A stretch of 64,000 nucleotides of DNA from Darwinimomas sp045600945. Its GTDB lineage: Bacteria > Bacillota > Clostridia > Lachnospirales > Lachnospiraceae. Shown one piece after another: positions 57,667 to 64,000 of this stretch. The stretch lies in contig JAZRYX010000048.1 in the NCBI GenBank assembly GCA_045600945.1, forward strand, positions 1-64,000, read 5' to 3'. Below the pieces are notes generated by a model. The model did not search any database. It worked only from the letters and a program-made list of their open reading frames with translations, and was not told the DNA's origin. A program made the position numbers and the translations under genes. Within the stretch, counting starts at the first letter, position 1. Each line of letters starts with the position of its first letter.

Positions 57667-59278
57667 AAAAAAATCCAATAATTTTCTGATTCAGGGAACC
57701 ATACTTGCGGTTGCCGGTATATTGGTCAGAATAATCGGACTTGCTTACAGGATTCCTCTTGTAAGGATAGTCGGAGATGAAGGAATGGGATACTATTCGG
57801 TGGCATTTGAAATATATGCTATCATTCTTCTGCTTTCTTCATATTCACTTCCGCTTTCCGTAAGCAAGATGGTTTCGGGGCGTCTCGCAAGGGAAGATTA
57901 TCTGAATGCAGACAGGATACTAAAAGTCAGTTTGATTTACGCAACGATAGTCGGTGCGTTATGTTTCCTCTTCTTATGGTTCACTGCTGACTGGTTCGCA
58001 AATGTGTTTTATCATCTGCCGCTTTGTAAATATGCTCTTTTGAGCCTTGCTCCGACAGTATGGATAATGACATATCTTGGTGTAATGAGAGGATATTATC
58101 AGGGACAGTCAACTATGGTGCCGACAGCTTTGTCGCAGATTCTGGAACAGATAGTAAATGCTATCGTATCAGTCGGAGCGGCATGGTGGCTTTGTCAAAT
58201 GGCACTTAATGCAGCGAAGGGTCAGTCTATGGCCTCTGCGTGGGGAGCCGCGGGAGGAACAATAGGTACGGGTGCAGGTGCACTTACCGCACTTATCGTC
58301 CTTATCATCATGTTTTTTGCAGGAAGGAAAGAATGGAAGAAGAATGTCAGTCTTTCCAAAGAAACCGGAATTGAGAAAGAAAGTTACATGGATATCAGCA
58401 AGATTCTCTTTCTTACGGTTATTCCCGTTATTCTTTCCACGGCAGTATATAACATAACCAATATCGTTGATGCTGAAGTTTTCACGTCAACCATGGTTGA
58501 GCATTTTGGTATGGATTCATCTGCAGTAGCAGCTGACTGGGGAGTATTTACCGGTAAGTTTAAGACACTTGCAAATATCCCGATTGCTATTGCCAATTCA
58601 CTGTCTTCATCACTTATTCCAGTTATGGCGGCAGCAACTGTTGCAAGAGACAGGAAGGGAGTTGATGAAGGAATATCACTGGCACTCAGATATACTGTGC
58701 TTATCGCGATGCCGGCTTCAGTCGGACTGACCGTACTCGGAGGTCCGATAGTGGCTTTATTATTCGGAGAGAGTGAGCTTGCAACAACGATGACATATAT
58801 CGGATCGTTCGGAGTTTTGTTCTATTCTATCTCCACTGTAACCAATGCCGTGCTTCAGGGTAATAATTACATGAGAGTTCCGGTCATCAATGCGCTGATA
58901 TCTCTGGTTATTCATCTTCTGATTATCGTAGTGCTTTTGAGAGTATTCAAGCTGGGAATAATTGCAATAGTTGTCGGATATATGCTTTTCGGTCTTTTGA
59001 TGTGTATTTTTAATGCAATTGCAATTAATAAAAGACTGGGACATAAGACGGATATAGAACTGACATACGGCAGGCCTTTGGTCAGCTCACTCATAATGAC
59101 GTGTGCGACAATAGCAACACGATTTATGGTGTCTATGATTACGAAATCCTACTTTGTAATTACTTTCGTATGCATCTTGGTTGCAGTTCTTGTTTATGCT
59201 GTTATGGTAGTTATCTCCGGAGCGATAACCAAAGATGAGCTTAAACGATTTAAGATACTCAAGAGGTTCATTAAATGA
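57647..59278 (+). CDS. MurJ/SpoVB-type lipid-linked oligosaccharide flippase
   Basis: The 543-residue protein has about 14 transmembrane helices of the MOP superfamily and starts FLIQGTILAVAGILVRIIGLAYRIPL, as in SpoVB/Amj-MurJ-like proteins. Further blocks include YYSVAFEIYAIILLLSSYSLPLSVSK and GVMRGYYQG. It most likely flips lipid II or a related polysaccharide precursor; whether it is the vegetative or sporulation paralogue is unclear. ATG 57647 lies inside the end of the DUF3048 gene. Confidence 0.88.
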   Translation: MATERTEKKSNNFLIQGTILAVAGILVRIIGLAYRIPLVRIVGDEGMGYYSVAFEIYAIILLLSSYSLPLSVSKMVSGRLAREDYLNADRILKVSLIYATIVGALCFLFLWFTADWFANVFYHLPLCKYALLSLAPTVWIMTYLGVMRGYYQGQSTMVPTALSQILEQIVNAIVSVGAAWWLCQMALNAAKGQSMASAWGAAGGTIGTGAGALTALIVLIIMFFAGRKEWKKNVSLSKETGIEKESYMDISKILFLTVIPVILSTAVYNITNIVDAEVFTSTMVEHFGMDSSAVAADWGVFTGKFKTLANIPIAIANSLSSSLIPVMAAATVARDRKGVDEGISLALRYTVLIAMPASVGLTVLGGPIVALLFGESELATTMTYIGSFGVLFYSISTVTNAVLQGNNYMRVPVINALISLVIHLLIIVVLLRVFKLGIIAIVVGYMLFGLLMCIFNAIAINKRLGHKTDIELTYGRPLVSSLIMTCATIATRFMVSMITKSYFVITFVCILVAVLVYAVMVVISGAITKDELKRFKILKRFIK

Positions 59279-60312
59279 CAGGCGGGAAGAAAATTGCAAT
59301 CATCGGTGCAGGTGCCTCAGGCCTTACAGCTGCTGTTTCTGCTTCGAGAAGAGGTTTTGATGTTACCGTGTATGATCATAAACCGGAGGTCGGGCTTAAA
59401 ATCAAAATTACCGGACACGGGAAATGCAATCTGACAAACGATGTGATGAATGCATCCTGCTATCATACCGATGATCCCGAAAGAATGTCCGATTATCTCA
59501 ATAGATTCGGGACAGATGATGTTAAGGATTTTTTCAGATCGTTAGGTCTTAAAATTTATGAGAAAAACGGATACTATTATCCGGTTTCAAATAAGGCAGA
59601 AGACGTGGCCGATGCACTTAAACGAGAATCCGATAAACTCGGAGTAAGGTTTATCCTTAACTGTGGTGAACTTGACATAGACAAGATAAGAAAAGAATAT
59701 GACCGTGTGATTTTATCCTGCGGTTCAAGTGCCTGCAAGAAGACAGGCTCCAACGGAAGCGGATATAAGTTTCTTGAGAAACTCGGTGTTAAGTATTCGA
59801 GGATACTTCCTGCTTTATGTCCCGTATATGTAGAGCGAAATAATTTCTGTACGATTCATGACGGTGAAAGAATCATAGCGACAGTTTCGACATATTCAGA
59901 CGGAAAACTTTTGGCAACTGATACCGGTGAAGTTCAGATAAAAGAAGATGCGCTTTCGGGGGTTCCTGTATTACAGGTCAGCAGATGGGTTTCGTCTGCA
60001 TTGGATCAAAAGAAAACCTGCACTCTTGAACTGAATCTTGCACCTGATACGGAAGATGTGCCCGTGTTTATGAGAAACAGGTATATCGATCCCGTTAATG
60101 AAATTATTACTTTTACTGTTTCGAAAATGTCGAGATTTGATCATGCACAGGTTTGTATGGGAGGAGTATCATTAAGAGAACTGACGGATGATTTTGAACT
60201 GATAAAAGTTCCCGGTGTTTATGTCATCGGAGAGATGTGCGATATTGACGGATTTTGCGGAGGATATAATCTTCACTGGGCATGGCTCAGCGGAAATCTT
60301 TGTTGTAAATGA
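59275..60312 (+). CDS. NAD(P)/FAD-dependent oxidoreductase, HI0933/YhiN family (short)
   Basis: The 345-residue flavoprotein starts KIAIIGAGASGLTAAVSASR (FAD dinucleotide-binding GxGxxG), then VGLKIKITGHGKCNLTN, the HI0933 family signature, and ends CDIDGFCGGYNLHWAWLSG. It is shorter than the usual approximately 400 residues, mainly in the middle insertion domain. Relatives include BaiN; the substrate here is unknown. It overlaps its neighbours on both sides by 4 bp. Confidence 0.87.
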   Translation: MTGGKKIAIIGAGASGLTAAVSASRRGFDVTVYDHKPEVGLKIKITGHGKCNLTNDVMNASCYHTDDPERMSDYLNRFGTDDVKDFFRSLGLKIYEKNGYYYPVSNKAEDVADALKRESDKLGVRFILNCGELDIDKIRKEYDRVILSCGSSACKKTGSNGSGYKFLEKLGVKYSRILPALCPVYVERNNFCTIHDGERIIATVSTYSDGKLLATDTGEVQIKEDALSGVPVLQVSRWVSSALDQKKTCTLELNLAPDTEDVPVFMRNRYIDPVNEIITFTVSKMSRFDHAQVCMGGVSLRELTDDFELIKVPGVYVIGEMCDIDGFCGGYNLHWAWLSGNLCCK

Positions 60313-61898
60313 TAAGAATAAACCAGTGCAAATTAAATATTCATCATACAGACAGGGAACTTGAAGATAAAATCTGCAGGATACTTAAGATAAAATCTTC
60401 GGATCTTATTAGATATTACATTGTTAAAAGGGCTCTTGATGCCAGAAAGAAAAACGATATCAGGTATTCCTACACGATACAGGCAGAGGTTAAAAACGAA
60501 GATGTTGTACTTACTCGCAGTAAAGATATCAATATATCAAAAGACAGAACAGTATATTATGAAATTCCAGAAAACGGTAAGGACAGGCTGAAATCAAGAC
60601 CGGTGATAGTCGGTTTCGGACCTGCCGGAATATTTGCGGGACTGTCTCTTGCCAGAGCCGGACTCAAACCGATTATCATCGAACGCGGTGAGGAAGCATA
60701 TGCCAGAAAGCAGACCGTGAACAGTTTCTGGGAAACAGGGAATCTTAATACAGCTTCCAATGTTTCTTTCGGTGAGGGCGGAGCAGGAACATTTTCGGAC
60801 GGTAAACTTAATACGCTCGTTAAGGATGTGAATGGCAGAAATACAGAAGTTCTCAGGACTTTTACGGAGTTTGGTGCCGACAGCGATATACTTTATGTTC
60901 ATAATCCTCATATAGGAACAGACAGACTTATAGAAATAGTTACAAATATACGTAAAGAGATAATAAGACTGGGCGGTGAGGTCAGATTTAATACATCGTT
61001 GACAGATATAGAAAGCGCAGGCGGAAAGCTTGAAGCAGTGAAACTGTCAAACGGAGACAGACTTGAGTGTGAAGTACTTATACTTGCAATCGGTCATTCG
61101 GCAAGAGATACGTTTTACATGCTGAAGGATAAAGCATTATATATGGAACCGAAGTCATTTGCCGTGGGACTCAGGATACAGCATCCGCAGAAGATGATTG
61201 ATGTATCTCAGTTCGCAGCTGAGGCGGAATTTTTAAGTCCGGCAAGTTATAAGCTTGCAGAGACAGCATCAAACAAAAGAGGTGTTTATTCATTCTGCAT
61301 GTGCCCTGGAGGATACGTGGTTGATGCATCGAGCGAAGATGAGATGAAAGCAGTAAACGGAATGAGTTATCATGACAGAGCTTCTGTCAATGCCAACTCC
61401 GCAATATTAGTTTCGGTCAGCCCCGAAGATTTTGAATCAGACGATGTCCTTGCGGGAATCGAGTTTCAAAGGAAACTGGAGCGTGCAGCTTATTCCTTCG
61501 GAGGCGGTAAGATACCGGTTCAATTGCTCGGTGATTATATTGACGGAAAAGATACACTTGGTTACGGTGATGTTGAACCGATGTTTTGCGGATCGACAGC
61601 ATTTGCAAGGCTGGATGAGTGCCTGCCGGGATACATACATGATTCGATCACGGAGGTTATGCCTAAGTTTGATGCCAGAATAAGAAGTTTTGCAAGAAAA
61701 GACGCGATTCTGGCCGGAGTGGAAAGCAGGACATCATCACCGGTCAGAATAACAAGAGATGAGAATCTTATGTCAAATATCGAAGGAGTATATCCTTGCG
61801 GAGAGGGTGCCGGATATGCGGGCGGAATCACGAGTGCGGCTATGGATGGACTTAAAGTGGCCGAGCGGATCATAAGCAGATTTATGAGGTTGGATTAA
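60309..61898 (+). CDS. FAD-dependent dehydrogenase, COG2509 family
   Basis: The 529-residue protein has an N-terminal region (about 1-95), then VIVGFGPAGIFAGLSLARAG (FAD binding, about 99-118), NVSFGEGGAGTFSDGKLNT, ALYMEPKSFAVGLRIQHPQ, FCMCPGGYVV and the C-terminal YPCGEGAGYAGGITSAAMDG. The family is widespread and uncharacterised. It is tightly packed between the HI0933-type gene and miaB (overlaps of 4 and 1 bp). Confidence 0.88.
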   Translation: MIRINQCKLNIHHTDRELEDKICRILKIKSSDLIRYYIVKRALDARKKNDIRYSYTIQAEVKNEDVVLTRSKDINISKDRTVYYEIPENGKDRLKSRPVIVGFGPAGIFAGLSLARAGLKPIIIERGEEAYARKQTVNSFWETGNLNTASNVSFGEGGAGTFSDGKLNTLVKDVNGRNTEVLRTFTEFGADSDILYVHNPHIGTDRLIEIVTNIRKEIIRLGGEVRFNTSLTDIESAGGKLEAVKLSNGDRLECEVLILAIGHSARDTFYMLKDKALYMEPKSFAVGLRIQHPQKMIDVSQFAAEAEFLSPASYKLAETASNKRGVYSFCMCPGGYVVDASSEDEMKAVNGMSYHDRASVNANSAILVSVSPEDFESDDVLAGIEFQRKLERAAYSFGGGKIPVQLLGDYIDGKDTLGYGDVEPMFCGSTAFARLDECLPGYIHDSITEVMPKFDARIRSFARKDAILAGVESRTSSPVRITRDENLMSNIEGVYPCGEGAGYAGGITSAAMDGLKVAERIISRFMRLD

Positions 61899-63238
61899 TG
61901 ATTAAGACTTATCATATTACTACATTCGGATGTCAGATGAATGCAAGGGATTCGGAGAAACTTTCCGGGGTTCTTAAAGAAATGGGATATGAGGAAACTG
62001 ATTCGGAAAATGCTGACATCGTTCTTATAAATACCTGTACCGTACGTGAGAATGCCAATGAACGGGTTTACGGTCATTTGGGACAGCTTAAGAATATCAA
62101 GAAGAATAATCCGGAAATGATCATAGGAATATGCGGATGTATGATGCAGGAACCGGATGAAGTTGAGAAGATAAAAAAATCGTATCCTTTTGTTAATCTT
62201 GTTTTCGGAACTCACAATATCTGGAAGTTTCCGAAACTTATTGAACAGGTATTAAACGGACAGAAGAAAGTTTATGATACGGCCGAGGATATTAATGACG
62301 AAGCTGATAAACTGCCGGTAAACAGAGTTTACCCTTTTAAATCCGGAGTCAATATCATGTACGGATGTGATAATTTCTGTACATACTGTATAGTTCCTTA
62401 TGTGCGTGGAAGAGAACGGTCGCGTAATCCGGAAGATATACTTGATGAGATCAGGAGACTTGTCGACAGTGGCGTTGTCGAAATCATGCTTCTCGGACAA
62501 AATGTAAACTCATACGGTAAACGTGTGATGAGAGATGGTAAGATCACTGACGGTAGTACGATCGGTTTTGCCGAGTTGCTTCGTGAGGTTTGTAAGATTG
62601 AAGGACTTCAGAGAGTAAGATTTATGACATCTCATCCAAAGGATCTTTCCGACGAACTTATTGAAGTAATGGCAACTGAACCGAAAGTATGTCATCATCT
62701 TCATCTGCCGCTTCAGTCGGGAAGCAGTAAGCTACTAAACAGGATGAACAGGCATTATACCAAAGAGTCTTATCTTGAACTGGTTGATAAAATCAGAAAA
62801 GCAGTTCCGGATATTTCAATCACGACAGATATTATCGTGGGGTTCCCGGGGGAAACTGATGAAGACTTTGAGGATACCATGGATGTTGTGAGTAAAGCCC
62901 GTTACGAGTCAGCATTTACTTTTATCTATTCAAAAAGAACAGGAACTCCGGCTGCCGCTTATCCTGATCAGGTAAATCCGGATGTGATTAAGCTCAGATT
63001 CGACAGACTCCTTAATAAGGTTCAGGAAATTGCGGCTGAGAAGACACTTCTTCATGTAGGGAAAGAAATTAATGCTCTGATTGAAGATGTCGATGACCAT
63101 ATAGACGGTTATGTGACCGGAAGGCTTTCCAACAATATGGTGGTTCATGTTCCGGGAGATAAATGTCTTATCGGAAAGATAGTAAATGTAAGACTTAATG
63201 AGGCAAAAGGTTTTTATTATTTGGGAGAGATAATCTGA
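61898..63238 (+). CDS. miaB: tRNA-2-methylthio-N6-dimethylallyladenosine synthase MiaB
   Basis: The 446-residue radical SAM methylthiotransferase has the N-terminal UPF0004 cysteines (TTFGCQMNARDSEK, INTCTVRENA, CGCMMQE), the radical SAM motif YGCDNFCTYCIVPYVRGRER and a C-terminal TRAM domain (about 375-445). It modifies A37 of UNN-reading tRNAs. It overlaps the upstream gene and mutS by one base each. Confidence 0.97.
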   Translation: MIKTYHITTFGCQMNARDSEKLSGVLKEMGYEETDSENADIVLINTCTVRENANERVYGHLGQLKNIKKNNPEMIIGICGCMMQEPDEVEKIKKSYPFVNLVFGTHNIWKFPKLIEQVLNGQKKVYDTAEDINDEADKLPVNRVYPFKSGVNIMYGCDNFCTYCIVPYVRGRERSRNPEDILDEIRRLVDSGVVEIMLLGQNVNSYGKRVMRDGKITDGSTIGFAELLREVCKIEGLQRVRFMTSHPKDLSDELIEVMATEPKVCHHLHLPLQSGSSKLLNRMNRHYTKESYLELVDKIRKAVPDISITTDIIVGFPGETDEDFEDTMDVVSKARYESAFTFIYSKRTGTPAAAYPDQVNPDVIKLRFDRLLNKVQEIAAEKTLLHVGKEINALIEDVDDHIDGYVTGRLSNNMVVHVPGDKCLIGKIVNVRLNEAKGFYYLGEII

Positions 63239-64000
63239 TGTTATCACCGATGATGCAGCAATATATGGAGACTAAAAAGGAATACCCGGGTTGTATTCTG
63301 TTTTATCGTCTCGGTGATTTTTATGAAATGTTCTTTGAGGATGCGCAGTTGGCATCAAAGGAACTGGAACTTACACTTACGGGTAAGGACTGCGGACTTG
63401 AGGAGCGTGCCCCTATGTGCGGAGTGCCGCATCATGCAGTGGACTCGTATCTTTATAAACTTGTCAGTAAGGGATATAAGGTCGCTATAGCTGAGCAGCT
63501 TGAAGATCCAAAGCTTGCAAAGGGAATAGTAAAACGTGATGTAATAAGAGTGGTGACTCCGGGAACCATGACCGGATCTAATGATCTGGATGAGCTTAAA
63601 AATAATTATCTTTGTTCTCTGGCTTATATCGGGGGCAAGTTCGGAATCTGTATGACGGATATAAGTACAGGTGATTTCAGAGTTACGGAGACTGACACGG
63701 TGCGCACCTTGTATGACGAGTTGCAGAAGTTCAGACCCGTAGAGATATTGTTTAACAAGGAACTGGAGATGTCAGGCGCCGATATGGATTTCATCAGGGA
63801 CAGTTTTTCGGCTACAGTTAATGTGCTTGATGATAATTACTATAGCGAGCAGTCTGCGGAGAACCTGATTACCGAGCATTTTAAACTTGCGACTATCGAC
63901 GGACTCGGTCTTACGGATTATGCGTCCGGAAAGCTTGCAGCAGGTGCCGCACTCAGATATCTTTATGATACGCAGAAACACAACTGTTCAAATATTACCG
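63238..64000 (+). CDS. mutS: DNA mismatch repair protein MutS (partial, 5' part)
   Basis: The frame opens at ATG 63238 (TGATG overlap with miaB) and stays open to the end of the window, 254 codons. It encodes the mismatch-recognition domain: MLSPMMQQYMETKKEYPG, LFYRLGDFYEMFFEDA (with the Phe-x-Glu mismatch wedge in FYEMF), MCGVPHHAVDSYL, RVVTPGTMTG, and the start of the connector domain (LCSLAYIGGKFGICMTDIST). The ATPase part lies beyond the window. The miaB-mutS order is common in Firmicutes. Confidence 0.96.
   Translation, partial: MLSPMMQQYMETKKEYPGCILFYRLGDFYEMFFEDAQLASKELELTLTGKDCGLEERAPMCGVPHHAVDSYLYKLVSKGYKVAIAEQLEDPKLAKGIVKRDVIRVVTPGTMTGSNDLDELKNNYLCSLAYIGGKFGICMTDISTGDFRVTETDTVRTLYDELQKFRPVEILFNKELEMSGADMDFIRDSFSATVNVLDDNYYSEQSAENLITEHFKLATIDGLGLTDYASGKLAAGAALRYLYDTQKHNCSNIT

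Noticed and set aside
1..64000. CRISPR arrays, rRNA genes, insertion sequences or prophage
   Set aside because: No regularly spaced repeats, rRNA motifs, transposase, integrase or phage structural genes were seen on either strand.

Overview
The window looks like chromosomal DNA of a low-to-mid GC Firmicute, most likely a Lachnospiraceae (Clostridia) member. The evidence is the rpmF-plsX-acpP-rnc-smc-ftsY and ylxM-ffh-rpsP-khpA-rimM-trmD-rplS-lepB-rbgA-rnhB gene orders, a Pta-AckA acetate pathway, a citrate synthase of the isopropylmalate-synthase family (Re-type), secreted proteins with Trp/Tyr/Gly-rich cell-wall-binding repeats, and Glu/Thr-rich lipoprotein linkers. Most genes run on the + strand with strong AGGAGG ribosome binding sites, but a minority appear to have no or almost no 5' leader.

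Layout. 1-5.9 kb is accessory and visibly AT-richer: the start of a minus-strand gene, an unknown membrane protein, a secreted BspA/DUF285-type surface protein with three 93-bp tandem repeats, an AbiEi/AbiEii toxin-antitoxin pair and a RelB-like antitoxin plus DUF2442 protein. It lies on the 3' side of a tRNA-Pro(GGG) gene (5989-6062, minus), a classic position for islands, though no integrase is visible. 6.1-9.5 kb has a HipA-type kinase with no HipB partner, a CapA-family protein and a convergent histidine phosphatase. 9.5-16.1 kb holds hflX and a four-gene unit (Re-citrate synthase, FCD/GntR regulator, aconitase, isocitrate dehydrogenase) that would make 2-oxoglutarate for glutamate; a 46-bp palindrome covers its promoter. 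16.1-20.2 kb has thiT under a TPP riboswitch, an epimerase plus a small unknown protein, a lipoprotein, an L,D-transpeptidase, and an AbrB-like antitoxin followed by a RelE-type toxin relic that has lost its middle.

20.2-27.4 kb carries sugar and overflow metabolism (malQ, thrH-like, 1-phosphofructokinase, pta, ackA) and an ABC exporter. 27.4-45.6 kb is the housekeeping core: L32, fatty-acid/phospholipid genes, RNase III, SMC, both SRP GTPases, S16, RimM, TrmD, L19, signal peptidase, RbgA, RNase HII, NudC and others, interrupted by an MttB-family methyltransferase between rplS and lepB. 45.6-64 kb contains an enlarged PRPP synthetase (minus), a PDZ/DUF512 radical-SAM-like protein, der, plsY, rnhA, a DMT transporter, alaS, a GDSL hydrolase, rpsU, phoH, ybeY, a YerB-like lipoprotein, a MurJ/SpoVB flippase, two FAD oxidoreductases, miaB and the first part of mutS.

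No CRISPR array, rRNA operon, insertion sequence, prophage or complete novel multi-gene system could be identified. The least explained parts are the orphan hipA with its tRNA-derived inverted repeat, the palindrome-controlled citrate operon, the internally deleted toxin, and the apparently leaderless genes.
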